Shown one piece after another: positions 33,715 to 42,734 of a DNA stretch of 64,000 bases; position 1 is the first letter of the stretch, and every line of letters begins with the position of its first letter. Under the pieces are notes generated by a model that worked only from the letters and a program-made list of their open reading frames with translations, had not been told where the DNA came from and made no database searches. The stretch is from Rhodanobacteraceae bacterium (GTDB lineage Bacteria; Pseudomonadota; Gammaproteobacteria; Xanthomonadales; SZUA-5), in assembly GCA_024234055.1 (NCBI GenBank), contig JACKOW010000001.1, positions 1,014,741 through 1,078,740 of the forward strand, written 5' to 3'. Both the position numbers and the translations under genes were made by a program.

Positions 33715-36228
33715 ATGGCAGGTTTCGGATCGGGCGCGGATCACCCTGGGTATCCAACGCTGGAAAAGATCATTTTCGGAAATCGCGGACTGGTGTTGGT
33801 GATCTTTGCATTGATCACCCTCGGATTCCTGGCGGCCGCCAGCACGCTCAAGATCGACGCGGGCTTCCGCAAGCAGCTGCCGCTGCAGCACGAGTACATG
33901 CAGACCTTTGTGGACTACGAGGCTGAGTTCGGTGGCGCCAACCGAGTCTTTGTAGCGCTGATCGACAAGTCCGGCAACATCTTCAACAAGGAGTACTTCA
34001 CGGCGCTGGAAGCCGCGACTGAGGCGGTCAAGGCCATTCCGGAGGTTGATCCGGCGCGCGTTCGATCGGTATTCACGCCGAACACCCGCTTCGTGGAGAT
34101 CGTCGAAGGTGGCTTTGCCGGCGGCAACGTGATCCCTGCGAATTTCTCGACCACTGCCCCCGGCTTTGATCCCACTGCCGAGGACTTCGAGACCATCCGC
34201 ACCAACATCATCAAGGCCAACATCGTCGGACGGCTGGTAGCGAAGGATTTCTCCGGTGCCATGGTTCAAGCCGAGCTGATCCCGGAAACGGCAGCTGAGG
34301 GCGGAAAGCTTGACTATCAGGCCATCGGCAAACGTCTGGAAGCCATCCGCTCACAGCTCGAAACCGGAAACGTCACGGTGCACATCATCGGCTTCACCAA
34401 GGTGGTCGATGACATCGCCAATGGCGCGCGCTCGGTCATGTATTTCTTCCTGGCGACGATCTTGTTCACCTGGTTGCTGCTGTTCATCTACTCGACCTCC
34501 TTCAAGCTCGCCAGTCTGACCGTGCTGGCAGCCTTCATCGCCGTGATCTGGATGCTGGGCGCACTGCGGCTGATGGGTTTCGGCATCGATCCAATGAACA
34601 TGCTGACACCCTTCCTGATCTTCGCCATCGCCGTCAGTCACGGCGAACAGATGATCAATCGCTATCGTGGCGAGATCTTCTTTGGTGGATTGGAGGAGGG
34701 AACACCCGAGGAACTGCAACACCGCAAGGGTGTGCCATCGGAAGAGGCCGCCGTGCGCGCTTTTCGGCGTCTGTTGATTCCCGGGTCGGTGGCTCTGGTG
34801 GCAGGTTGCATCGGTTTCGGCACCATCCTGCTGATACCGGTCAAGATGATCTTCGAACTTGCGGTGACCGCTACCGTGGGTGTGTTCCTGACCATCTTCA
34901 CCAACCTGATCCTGCTGCCGATTCTGTTGTCCTACACCAAGCTCAAGAATCTGCCACGCAAGCGTGCGTATCGACTGCGCCAGATCACGGCTTTCGATCA
35001 CATCTGGTCATTCCTGACCCGATTCAGCCGCCATGGCACCGCGGCTGTGATCATCATTCTGGGAGCCACGACCTGGTGGTTTGCCCACCAGCACGGTGAG
35101 AAGATGATGGTGGGCGACGCCCAGGACGGTGTGGCTGAACTTCGGCCCGAGGCCCGCTACAACCAGGATTCCAGGTTGATCACCGATCGTTTCTCGCTGT
35201 CGACGGACATCATCAACGTGATCGCCGAGGTTGGGCCCTTTGCCTGCACCGAGAGCTATCCGGCGATGGAGACCATTGATCGCTTCGCCTGGAACATGCA
35301 GAACGTGCCGGGCGTACAACAGGTGATCTCGCTGCCCATGGTGGGCCGAATCGTGACTGCCGGGTACAATGAAGGCAGCATCAAGTGGCGTTCGCTGCCG
35401 CGCAATGCGGAGGTGATGCGTCAGAGTCTGCAGAGTGTGGAAACCGATTCCGGCCTGATCGATTCGCCCGAATGCAAGGCCATGCCGATCATCATTTTCA
35501 CCGAGGACCACAAGGCAGAGACCATTACCCGTGTCGTTGCCGCGGTGAAGGATTTCCGTACCAGGAATGGCGACTATGACGTCAATTTCCGGGTGGTGCG
35601 CGATGCCGCGATGCAGGAAGCCGCGGACAAGGGCGAGGAATACCGCACCGATGAGGTCAATCTGCGTCTGGCCACGGGTAGTGTGGGCGTGGCAGCCGCC
35701 ATCAACGAGACGGTGACGCGGCTCGAAAAACCGATGCTTTATCTGCTGTACGCCGCGGTGTTCCTGATGTGCATCCTCAGCTTCAAGAACCCGCTGGCGG
35801 CGGCCTGCATCGTCATGCCGCTCATTCTGGTGACGGCACTGGGTGAAGCCCTCATGGTGGAGCTCAACATCGGCCTCAAGGTCAACACACTGACCGTGGT
35901 GGCCCTGGGTGTGGGTATCGGTGTTGACTACGCCATCTACATCTTCGCGCGCATGCGCGAACTGATGCAGCAGGGCAAGGGCTTGAGCCAGTCCTACTTC
36001 GAGGCACTGAAGACCACCGGTATCGCCATCTTCTACACCGCACTGACCCTGGCGGTGGGTGTGGCCACCTGGATCTTCTCTGACCTCAAGTTCCAGGCCG
36101 ACATGGGCCTGATGCTGACCTTCATGTTCGTGGTCAACATGATCGCTGCCATCGTCTTCTTGCCGGCACTGTGCCGCTGGTTGCTGCGGCCGACCGAAAG
36201 GCTGAACTGGATGCCACCGAAGTCCTGA
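33715..36228 (+). CDS. MMPL-family RND transporter
   Basis: 837 aa. Two-fold repeated architecture: membrane helix near the N-terminus (LVLVIFALITLGFLAAA), periplasmic loop about 60-235, helices about 240-430, a second loop about 465-670 and a second helical block to about 820. Sequence is closest to MMPL / hopanoid-exporter type RND proteins that move lipids across the periplasm, driven by the proton gradient, rather than to drug-efflux AcrB types. No adaptor protein or TolC gene nearby; DUF1329 and DUF1302 probably take those roles. Strong terminator 8 nt after the stop. Confidence 0.92.
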   Translation: MAGFGSGADHPGYPTLEKIIFGNRGLVLVIFALITLGFLAAASTLKIDAGFRKQLPLQHEYMQTFVDYEAEFGGANRVFVALIDKSGNIFNKEYFTALEAATEAVKAIPEVDPARVRSVFTPNTRFVEIVEGGFAGGNVIPANFSTTAPGFDPTAEDFETIRTNIIKANIVGRLVAKDFSGAMVQAELIPETAAEGGKLDYQAIGKRLEAIRSQLETGNVTVHIIGFTKVVDDIANGARSVMYFFLATILFTWLLLFIYSTSFKLASLTVLAAFIAVIWMLGALRLMGFGIDPMNMLTPFLIFAIAVSHGEQMINRYRGEIFFGGLEEGTPEELQHRKGVPSEEAAVRAFRRLLIPGSVALVAGCIGFGTILLIPVKMIFELAVTATVGVFLTIFTNLILLPILLSYTKLKNLPRKRAYRLRQITAFDHIWSFLTRFSRHGTAAVIIILGATTWWFAHQHGEKMMVGDAQDGVAELRPEARYNQDSRLITDRFSLSTDIINVIAEVGPFACTESYPAMETIDRFAWNMQNVPGVQQVISLPMVGRIVTAGYNEGSIKWRSLPRNAEVMRQSLQSVETDSGLIDSPECKAMPIIIFTEDHKAETITRVVAAVKDFRTRNGDYDVNFRVVRDAAMQEAADKGEEYRTDEVNLRLATGSVGVAAAINETVTRLEKPMLYLLYAAVFLMCILSFKNPLAAACIVMPLILVTALGEALMVELNIGLKVNTLTVVALGVGIGVDYAIYIFARMRELMQQGKGLSQSYFEALKTTGIAIFYTALTLAVGVATWIFSDLKFQADMGLMLTFMFVVNMIAAIVFLPALCRWLLRPTERLNWMPPKS

Positions 36229-36235
36229 GGTCCAC

Positions 36236-36272
36236 GGCGCCGCCTGCCTCTGCAGGCGGCGCCTGGTTTTTG
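36236..36272 (+). terminator. Terminator of the lipase-DUF1302-DUF1329-RND operon
   Basis: Perfect 11-bp stem (36236-36246 / 36253-36263), 6-nt loop and a TGGTTTTT tail, starting 8 nt after the RND stop. Confidence 0.9.
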
Positions 36273-36278
36273 GCCGCA

Positions 36279-36405
36279 GGAGCGACCTCGCGTCGCGACC
36301 ACGAAGCCCTGATCCGGCGGTCGCGCCACACCTCATGCGCGCACGCCGTAAGTATGAATTGATCGTCACCCTTGCAGCCACCGGAGCGACCACGCGTCGC
36401 GACCA
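36279..36405. repeat. REP-like direct repeats (GGAGCGAC...GTCGCGACCA)
   Basis: Two 23-nt copies, 36279-36301 and 36383-36405, differing at one base, each containing an internal near-palindrome (GCGAC...GTCGC). They lie in the 339-nt gene-free stretch 36229-36567. A related inverted form lies near 43520-43556. Confidence 0.7.
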
Positions 36406-36443
36406 GACGACAGACCGGTCAGGCGCAGAGAGCAGGCTTTCGT

Positions 36444-36487
36444 CTAGCCCGCATTTCTCACACCTGCGCGAGCAGATGCCCCCAATC
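36444..36487. repeat. Half-copy of the 134-bp inverted-end element
   Basis: 44 bp identical to 43602-43645, beginning with CTAGCCCGCATTTCTCACAC. No partner arm is present here. Confidence 0.85.
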
Positions 36488-36567
36488 CTAGACCGGCTGA
36501 CCCGGGATCTCGCTGCCAGTCAAGCTCGCCGCTGAGGGTGATTCCAGGCGCAAGGGCGCTGAGCGCA

Positions 36568-37029
36568 CTAGCGCTCGGCGCGCCCGACCAATGGCATCAA
36601 CGACCACAGTTTCGAGAATGAGAAATTCGGCACAAGCTTGCGTACGGAACGCTGGGACGGGTCTTCCACGGGAGCCTCCGCAGGCGCGCTGCTGCGTATC
36701 AGCGGACCGCGGAAACCTTCCTTGCCCAGACGCGCCGATTCCAGGGCCAGGCGATCCCAGCGCATGAAATTGGCCTCGGGTACGTGGATCCAGTCCATGT
36801 TCGGTACATCGCGACCGAGCGGATCCCAGTAACGGGCCCCGGGCAAGGCCGAGGCCTGCAGTCTGCTGCGGCCACTCAGTCTGAAGGCAACCCCATCAAA
36901 GCAATAGACGATGAAGGCATGGCCTTTGATCATCGCGCAGGGCTTGCCGTAGAGCTGTCCCAGCGAGGCTTCGTGAGTGCGAGCCAGATACTCGCAGATG
37001 GTATCGAATCGAGTCCGCGCATTGGCCAT
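36568..37029 (-). CDS. Hypothetical protein, possibly TfoX N-terminal-like
   Basis: 153 aa, not firmly recognised. The first half (CEYLARTHEASLGQLYGKPCAMIKGHAF, then YCFDGVAFRLSG) has the layout of TfoX N-terminal / YjbR-like domains that carry a Met/Lys-rich beta sheet. The second half contains WDPLGRD...NMDWIHVPEANFMRWDRLALES (given in parts) and an unstructured Pro/Ser tail. No signal peptide or membrane segment: cytosolic. GGGAGAG precedes ATG 37029. Convergent with the RND operon and divergent from pxpB. Confidence 0.6.
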   Translation of the reverse strand: MANARTRFDTICEYLARTHEASLGQLYGKPCAMIKGHAFIVYCFDGVAFRLSGRSRLQASALPGARYWDPLGRDVPNMDWIHVPEANFMRWDRLALESARLGKEGFRGPLIRSSAPAEAPVEDPSQRSVRKLVPNFSFSKLWSLMPLVGRAER

Positions 37030-37263
37030 GGATTCTCTCCCTGACGTTGATGCTATCGCAGTTCAAACCCTTTGCGTTCCGATTCCCCACTATTCCCGAT
37101 TGGCCGTCGGGGGCAGGGCTACATCCATATTACGCCCGGTGGCCGGATGAAGGCCTGGCCTTGCAGCACATTGTGCAGGGACACGGCGGTGGTCCCGAGG
37201 CAGTGCCAGCGAGTCCTCCCCGCTTGCTGACGTCTACGGTGTTCCGATGGGATACTGCCGACG

Positions 37264-37941
37264 ATGGACTACGAACTCTGGCCGCTCGGTGATCGCGCGT
37301 TGCTGCTGCGATTCGGTGACTCCGCCTGCATCGAGACCAACCGTCTGGTGCATCGGGCCTGTGCGGCCATCAGCCATGCTGGATTGCAGGGGGTGAGGGC
37401 CTGCGCCCCGGCCTATGCGGCACTGGTACTCGATCTGGATCTGCCGATGCTCGCCAGGCATGGAGGTACGGTCGCACTGAAGGAACAACTTCAGGCATTG
37501 CTCGCCCCATTGGATGCGGCGAAGGCCGAATCGACCCCGCGGGTCCGGGACATTCCAACGCGCTACGGCGGTGAGGACGGGCCCGATCTGGCTGAGGTGG
37601 CCGAACGCACCGGGCTGAGTGCGAAGCAGGTGATCGACGTTCATGCCGGCACGCTCTACCGGGTAGCCATGACCGGCTTTCAACCGGGTTTTCCCTATCT
37701 GCTTGGCCTGCCCGAGGCGCTGCATCTGCCGCGGCGAAGTTCCATTCGGAGCAGCGTGCCTGCTGGATCTGTGGCACTGGCCGGCGCCCAGACCGGCATC
37801 TACCCGGCATCCTCGCCTGGGGGATGGCATCTGATCGGGCGTACCGCGCTTTCGCTGTTTGACTGCCAGCGACAACCAGAAGTGTGGCTGCAACCCGGCG
37901 ATGCCGTGCGCTTCGTGCCGGTGGCTGTTGCCCGTGATTGA
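37264..37941 (+). CDS. pxpB: 5-oxoprolinase subunit B (KipI-like)
   Basis: 225 aa. With PxpA and PxpC it forms the prokaryotic ATP-dependent 5-oxoprolinase that opens pyroglutamate to glutamate. Family features: LGDRALLLRFGD at the N-terminus, VYDxxP-like IPTRYGGEDGPDL, then GFQPGFPYLLGLPEAL and the VPAGSVALAGAQTGIYP core with PGGWHLIGRT. ATG 37264 has no strong ribosome site. Its stop overlaps the GTG start of pxpC by 8 nt, giving translational coupling. First gene of an eight-gene pyroglutamate operon. Confidence 0.95.
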   Translation: MDYELWPLGDRALLLRFGDSACIETNRLVHRACAAISHAGLQGVRACAPAYAALVLDLDLPMLARHGGTVALKEQLQALLAPLDAAKAESTPRVRDIPTRYGGEDGPDLAEVAERTGLSAKQVIDVHAGTLYRVAMTGFQPGFPYLLGLPEALHLPRRSSIRSSVPAGSVALAGAQTGIYPASSPGGWHLIGRTALSLFDCQRQPEVWLQPGDAVRFVPVAVARD

Positions 37942-38944
37942 AATCGACAAGATCGCACCCCTGAGTGGGGTCCAGGATGCAGGACGCTGGCCGTGGCGAG
38001 CGCAGGGAGTGCCCGGTTCCGGACCGCTGGACGACTGGTCCATGGTGGTCAGCAATGTGCTGGTGGGTAACGCACCGGATACAGCCGCGCTCGAGATCGG
38101 TTTCGGGTATTCCCGATTACGCTTCCGCAAGCCTGCCGTCATTGCCCTGTGCGGTGCTCGCTGCAAGGCCCGTATCGACGAGGCGGTCGCGCCGCTGTGG
38201 AGGCCGCTTTGGATCGCGGCCGGATCCGAGCTGTCGCTGTCGCCAGGGCGCCTTGGCCATCGCTGCTATCTGGCCGTGGCCGGCGGGCTGGCGACACCGG
38301 AAGTCCTGGGCAGCCGCAGCGCAGTCTCGGCCGGCGGCCAGTTTCCCGGCATGCTGGAACGAGGCGCGCGTCTGCCACTGGCCAGTTCCCAGCCAGAACC
38401 CTGGGCCGTGCTGACGCAGCGTCTGTCCGGTGCCCACGCCCAGGCCGCGCCGTGGTGGGCCGATGGCGAGCCGATACTGGATATGGAAGGGCAGGCCACC
38501 CTGCGAATCATCGAAGGGGCTCATGCCCATCTGCTGCATCAGCGACGTGCGCTCTATACCCAGCCTTTCCGATTGTCGCCGGCGTCCAACCGCATGGCTG
38601 CCCGTCTGGATGGCCCGGCCCTGGAGATCGGCCATGCGGGCTCACTGGTCAGTGAGCCGGTCGTTCCGGGAACGATCCAGCTGCCGCCGGACGGCGGGCC
38701 GCTGGTGTTGCTGGCCGAGGCCCAGACCATTGGTGGCTATCCGCGCATCGGACATCTGGCCGGTGTCGACCTGGCGCGACTGGCGCAGCGTCGGCCCGGG
38801 TCCGAGCTCAGGTTCGAACCAATCAGCGTGGCGCTGGCGCAGCGACTCTGGATCTGGCGGCGAGAGCGCCTGGTCCGCATGCAAATCGCGGTCCGGGCTC
38901 GCCTCGGTGAGGTGAATCTGCCTGCAGCCGGGGCTGCAGGCTGA
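37934..38944 (+). CDS. pxpC: 5-oxoprolinase subunit C (biotin-dependent carboxylase-like, KipA)
   Basis: 336 aa. Matches the AHS2 domain: GVQDAGRWPWRAQGVPGSGPLD near the N-terminus (in parts), NPxxAALEIGFG region, RPGSRLSxMSNRMGxRL-equivalent SPASNRMAARLDGPAL, and PPDGGPLVLLAEAQTIGGYP. Begins at GTG 37934 (VIEIDKIAPLSGVQDAG), overlapping the pxpB stop; this gives the standard N-terminus, whereas the upstream in-frame ATG lies deep in pxpB. Partner of PxpB and PxpA. Confidence 0.94.
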   Translation: MIEIDKIAPLSGVQDAGRWPWRAQGVPGSGPLDDWSMVVSNVLVGNAPDTAALEIGFGYSRLRFRKPAVIALCGARCKARIDEAVAPLWRPLWIAAGSELSLSPGRLGHRCYLAVAGGLATPEVLGSRSAVSAGGQFPGMLERGARLPLASSQPEPWAVLTQRLSGAHAQAAPWWADGEPILDMEGQATLRIIEGAHAHLLHQRRALYTQPFRLSPASNRMAARLDGPALEIGHAGSLVSEPVVPGTIQLPPDGGPLVLLAEAQTIGGYPRIGHLAGVDLARLAQRRPGSELRFEPISVALAQRLWIWRRERLVRMQIAVRARLGEVNLPAAGAAG

Positions 38945-39035
38945 CCACATCGGGTTCGACCTCAAGCGCAATCTTGCGTAGATTCGGGAATGGAGCCAGC
39001 AGCGGGCTGGCCGGCAATCGAGATCCCTGGCGCTC

Positions 39036-39791
39036 ATGGCGGAATACTGCGATCTGAATGCGGATCTGGGTGAGAGCTTCGGCGCCTGGACCATGGGCGA
39101 TGACGCGGCTCTGCTGAAGGTGGTCAGTTCCTGCAACATCGCTTGCGGTTTTCACGCGGGTGATCCGCTGACCATGCAGCACACGGTGGCCACCGCTCTG
39201 GCCTCGGGCGTCGCGGTGGGGGCACATCCGAGTTTGCCGGATCTGGTCGGATTTGGCCGTCGCGAGATGCGCGTCGACGCGGCGGACCTGTACGCGTTGG
39301 CGCTGTACCAGATTTCGGCCCTGGACGGCTTTGTGCGGGCCGCAGGTGGCCGGCTGCACCACGTCAAGGCGCACGGTGCGCTCTACGGCATGCTGGCGCG
39401 GGAGTCGGCGCTGGCGCGAGCTTTTGTCGATGCCGTGCTCGCGGCCGGGCCGGACTTGCAGATCTACGGACCGGATCAGGGCGCGCTGCGACGGGTCTGC
39501 GAGGACTCGTCGCGGCACTATGTGTGCGAGGGCTTTGCCGACCGTGGCTACCTGGCCAACGGACAGCTGGTCCCGCGCAGCCAGCCGGGCGCGCTGCTGG
39601 AACTCGACGCGGCGCGCGCGCAGGGGCTGGCGTTGGCCAGCGCCCAGCCGATAGCGGCCGTCGATGGCACGCGGATCCTTCCCGAAGTGCAGACGCTCTG
39701 CGTGCATGGCGAAGGACCGCACGCGCTGGCGCTGGCCTCGCAATTGCGTGCCGACCTGCTGGCAGCGGGCCTCGGCATTCGCGCGCCATGA
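39036..39791 (+). CDS. pxpA: 5-oxoprolinase subunit A (LamB/YcsF family)
   Basis: 251 aa. Starts with the family signature DLNADLGESFGAW, then SCNIACGFHAGDP (with the conserved His), GAHPSLPDLVGFGRR, HVKAHGALY and EGFADRGYLANGQLVPR. Third subunit of the ATP-dependent 5-oxoprolinase. A 91-nt gap separates it from pxpC; its stop overlaps the next ATG (ATGA, 39788-39791). Standard length. Confidence 0.96.
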   Translation: MAEYCDLNADLGESFGAWTMGDDAALLKVVSSCNIACGFHAGDPLTMQHTVATALASGVAVGAHPSLPDLVGFGRREMRVDAADLYALALYQISALDGFVRAAGGRLHHVKAHGALYGMLARESALARAFVDAVLAAGPDLQIYGPDQGALRRVCEDSSRHYVCEGFADRGYLANGQLVPRSQPGALLELDAARAQGLALASAQPIAAVDGTRILPEVQTLCVHGEGPHALALASQLRADLLAAGLGIRAP

Positions 39792-40468
39792 GCGGCGCTA
39801 CGCTGTGGGCGCTGATTCCGGTGCTGGTGGTGGTGCTGGGTTTTGCTCTGCGTCAGCACCCGGCGCGGGTGGTGTTGGTCGCGGCCCTCAGCGCCGGGCT
39901 GGTGAGCGGTCTGGGATGGATCGAGTTTCTGGATGTACTCGGCACCAGTTTCAACAAGGCCCGCTATCTGCTGGTGATCGTGCTCGCCTTTCCGGTGATC
40001 GCGCAGATGGAGGCACATGGGCTGCGGCGCCTGGCGGCGCGGGTGGTTGGGGCCTGGCGCGGCGTCCGTACGGGCCGCCTGCTGCTGGCCTATCTGGCGC
40101 TGAGGCAATCTTCTGCGGCGCTGGGTCTGACCAGTCTGGGCGGACATCCGCAGATGGTGCGGCCGCTGCTGGCACCGATGGCCGAAGCGGCGGCTGAAGC
40201 CGAGGCACCAGAGCGCCAACTCAGCGACGAGGAACGCGAAGACGTGCGGGCCATGTCAGCCGCTACCGACAATGTCGGCTTGTTTTTCGGTGAGGACCTG
40301 TTCCTGGCCTTCGGTGCAGTGCTGCTGATGCAGGCCTATTTCTCCGAGCGCGGACTGCAGCTGGCGCCGTTGGAGATTGCCTTGTGGGGAATTCCAACGG
40401 CCGTTCTGGCCTTTCTGATCCATGGGGCGCGGCTGCTCTGGCGTGATCGCCGCAGGCGCCAAGGATGA
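39788..40468 (+). CDS. DUF969 membrane protein, probable transporter subunit
   Basis: 226 aa with about five membrane segments (ALIPVLVVVLGFAL; VVLVAALSAGLVSGL; YLLVIVLAFPVIAQ). Contains the DUF969-type LRQSSAALGLTSLGGHPQMVRPL and a charged cytoplasmic loop EAEAPERQLSDEEREDVRAM (about 137-156) followed by SAATDNVGLFFGEDLF. Always paired with DUF979, here with ATGA overlap on both sides. Its place between pxpA and pcp makes a permease for pyroglutamate or pyroglutamyl peptides the likely role. Confidence 0.85.
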   Translation: MSGATLWALIPVLVVVLGFALRQHPARVVLVAALSAGLVSGLGWIEFLDVLGTSFNKARYLLVIVLAFPVIAQMEAHGLRRLAARVVGAWRGVRTGRLLLAYLALRQSSAALGLTSLGGHPQMVRPLLAPMAEAAAEAEAPERQLSDEEREDVRAMSAATDNVGLFFGEDLFLAFGAVLLMQAYFSERGLQLAPLEIALWGIPTAVLAFLIHGARLLWRDRRRRQG

Positions 40469-41403
40469 CGCTGACGCCGCTCTACATCCTGATGGGTGCG
40501 TATTTCGCGCTGATTGCGGCGCGCGCGGCACGTGATTCCGGTCGGCCACGGCGGCTCGCGCGCAGCGCCTTTTTCGCCATCCTGGCGCTACTGCTGATCT
40601 TCGGCGATCTGATTCCCGGGGCGATCTCAGGGGCTCTGGTATTGATTCTGGCCGTAATTGCGGGCTTCGGCTTGCCCCACGTCACCGCATCCGCGGACCG
40701 CACCGCCAAGGCCCAGGGTGAGCGCGGCTACTCGTTGTTGCTGCCGGTGCTGGCGATACCGCTGGTCACGGTGATCCTGACCCTGTCCTTGTCCTTGCTG
40801 CAGATCAACGGGGTGGCTGCCTTCGACAAGGCCAGCGCAGCGCTCTACGGTCTGGCGAGCGCCTGTCTGTTGGCACTGGCCCTTGCGCTGCGCATGACCC
40901 GCGAAGGCCCGGCCGTGGCCCTGGGCCGCGGCGGTGAGCTGCTGGAGGCAGTGGGCTGGGCCTTTGTGCTGCCGCTGCTGCTGTCGGTGCTGGGCACACT
41001 GTTTGCCAAGGCTGGCGTCGGGACGGCACTGGCGGAGGTCATCGGTGCCGTCCTGCCGCTCGATGTGCGCTGGGTGGCGGTGCTCGCCTATGGCCTGGGC
41101 ATGGCCCTGCTGACCATGGCCATGGGCAATGCCTTTGCTGCTTTTCCGGTGATCGCTGGCGGCATCGGCATGCCCTTTCTGGTGGGCGTGCATGGTGCTG
41201 ACGCGGCGCCGATGGCAGCCATTGGTATGCTCTCGGGTTACTGCGGAACGCTGATGACGCCGATGGCTGCAAATTTCAATCTGGTGCCGGTGGCGCTGCT
41301 TGATCTCAAGGATCGCAACGCCGTCATCCGCGCCCAGATTCCGACCGCCGTGCCGCTGCTGGCGGGCAATCTCTGTCTGCTGCTGTGGCTGTGTTTCCGA
41401 TGA
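40465..41403 (+). CDS. DUF979 membrane protein, probable transporter subunit
   Basis: 312 aa, about nine hydrophobic segments (YILMGAYFALIAARAA; AFFAILALLLIFGDLIPG; a pair at about 85-140; and a C-terminal pair ending VPLLAGNLCLLLWLCF). Contains GNAFAAFPVIAGGIGMPFLVG and the GYCGTLMTPMAANFN motif, a helix-break signature like that of secondary carriers. Partner of DUF969. Its stop overlaps the pcp start (ATGA). Confidence 0.85.
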   Translation: MTLTPLYILMGAYFALIAARAARDSGRPRRLARSAFFAILALLLIFGDLIPGAISGALVLILAVIAGFGLPHVTASADRTAKAQGERGYSLLLPVLAIPLVTVILTLSLSLLQINGVAAFDKASAALYGLASACLLALALALRMTREGPAVALGRGGELLEAVGWAFVLPLLLSVLGTLFAKAGVGTALAEVIGAVLPLDVRWVAVLAYGLGMALLTMAMGNAFAAFPVIAGGIGMPFLVGVHGADAAPMAAIGMLSGYCGTLMTPMAANFNLVPVALLDLKDRNAVIRAQIPTAVPLLAGNLCLLLWLCFR

Positions 41404-42038
41404 GCGCTGAAGTCCTGATCAGCGGTTTCGAGCCCTTCGGCGGGGATAGCCGCAATCCCTCCTCGGAAGCCTGCATGGCCCTGGATGGACATGAGGTCGA
41501 GGGCTGTCGCGTGCGGGCCCTGTGCCTGCCGACTGCCTTTGGTGCGGCTGCCAAGGTGCTGTTGCGTGAGATTGCCCGCAACAGACCGCAGCTGGTCATT
41601 GCCACCGGCGTCGCCGCCGGCCGCGCCGAAATCACGCCCGAGCGCTTTGCGCTGAATTTTGCCGATGCCCGGATTGCCGACAACCGCGGCGCCCAACCGC
41701 GCGAACGCACGCTGATCAAGGGCGCGCCGCTGGCCTATGCCAGTACCTTGCCGGTCAGCCGCATCGTCGAGGCGCTGCGCGCCCATGGCATACCGGCCTC
41801 GGTGTCGCTGTCTGCGGGCGCCTATGTCTGCAACGAGCTGTTCTTCCGCCTGCGCCACGCGCTGGAGGAGCAGGGTACCGTCGCCGGATTCATCCATCTG
41901 CCCTATGCCAGCGAGCAGGTCTGCGATCGCCCGGGCACACCTAGCCTGCCCTTGGCGACAATCACCCAGGCCTTGCGCGTTGCCATCGAGGTGAGTCTGG
42001 CCAGGCGGCCACGCGATCGACCACAGCTGCCAAATTAG
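41400..42038 (+). CDS. pcp: Pyroglutamyl-peptidase I
   Basis: 212 aa cysteine peptidase that removes N-terminal pyroglutamate from peptides. Catalytic triad visible: E81 (AEITPERFALN), C144 (SAGAYVCNELFF) and H166 (GFIHLPY). N-terminus LISGFEPFGGDSRNPS is standard. Start ATG 41400 overlaps the DUF979 stop. In this operon it would release free 5-oxoproline that PxpABC opens to glutamate; the membrane pair could import the peptides. Confidence 0.95.
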   Translation: MSAEVLISGFEPFGGDSRNPSSEACMALDGHEVEGCRVRALCLPTAFGAAAKVLLREIARNRPQLVIATGVAAGRAEITPERFALNFADARIADNRGAQPRERTLIKGAPLAYASTLPVSRIVEALRAHGIPASVSLSAGAYVCNELFFRLRHALEEQGTVAGFIHLPYASEQVCDRPGTPSLPLATITQALRVAIEVSLARRPRDRPQLPN

Positions 42039-42050
42039 GAGCCGTTCCCA

Positions 42051-42734
42051 ATGAACACCGCTGTGGGTGAGGAACGAATCGCGCTCGGCGCCATCGATGG
42101 CGCACACACCAGCGCCTTCCTGCACCGGCCACACCGCGGGAACGGTGCCGGCCTGATCGTGGTGCAGGAGATCTTCGGCGTGACCGCGCATATCCAGGCG
42201 GTCGCGGCCGACTACGCCAGCCGCGGCTATCGGGTGCTGGCGCCGCAGCTGTTCGACCGTGTGCAGGCTGACGTGGCGCTGGATTGTGATGCCCGGGGCA
42301 TGGCCCGGGGTCGCGAGTTGGTCGGCCGTCTGGGCTTTGACGGGCCGATGCGCGATTTGCGTGCGGCAGCGGACTATCTGCTGGCCTCCGGTTGCCGGGC
42401 CGTCGGCGTGGTCGGCTATTGCTGGGGGGGCGCCGTGGCCTTTCTGGCGGCGACTCGTCTGGGGCTGCCCGCCGTCAGCTACTACGGCCGCCTGGTGCCG
42501 CAGTTCCTGCACGAGCGACCGCAGGCGCCGTTGATGTTTCACTTTGGCGAGCAGGATGATTTGATCCCGGCCGATCAGGTCGAGGTAGTGGCCGCTGCGC
42601 TGCCGCAAGCGCCTTTGTATCGCTATCCCGCTGGCCACGCCTTCAATCGCCTGGGTGATGTCCATGGTGAGCCGCACAGTGCGAACCTGGCCCTGCAGCG
42701 TAGTCTGGCTTTTTTCGAACAGCATCTGGCATGA
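42051..42734 (+). CDS. Dienelactone hydrolase family protein
   Basis: 227 aa alpha/beta hydrolase. Cysteine nucleophile C124 in GYCWGG, acid D169/D170 in FGEQDDLIP, H196 in PAGHAFN; E40 in VVQEIFG is the Glu that gates the Cys in dienelactone hydrolases. AGGAG lies 9 nt before ATG 42051. Stop overlaps the HIT gene start. The connection with pyroglutamate salvage is unclear; it may hydrolyse a lactone or thioester side product. Confidence 0.9.
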   Translation: MNTAVGEERIALGAIDGAHTSAFLHRPHRGNGAGLIVVQEIFGVTAHIQAVAADYASRGYRVLAPQLFDRVQADVALDCDARGMARGRELVGRLGFDGPMRDLRAAADYLLASGCRAVGVVGYCWGGAVAFLAATRLGLPAVSYYGRLVPQFLHERPQAPLMFHFGEQDDLIPADQVEVVAAALPQAPLYRYPAGHAFNRLGDVHGEPHSANLALQRSLAFFEQHLA

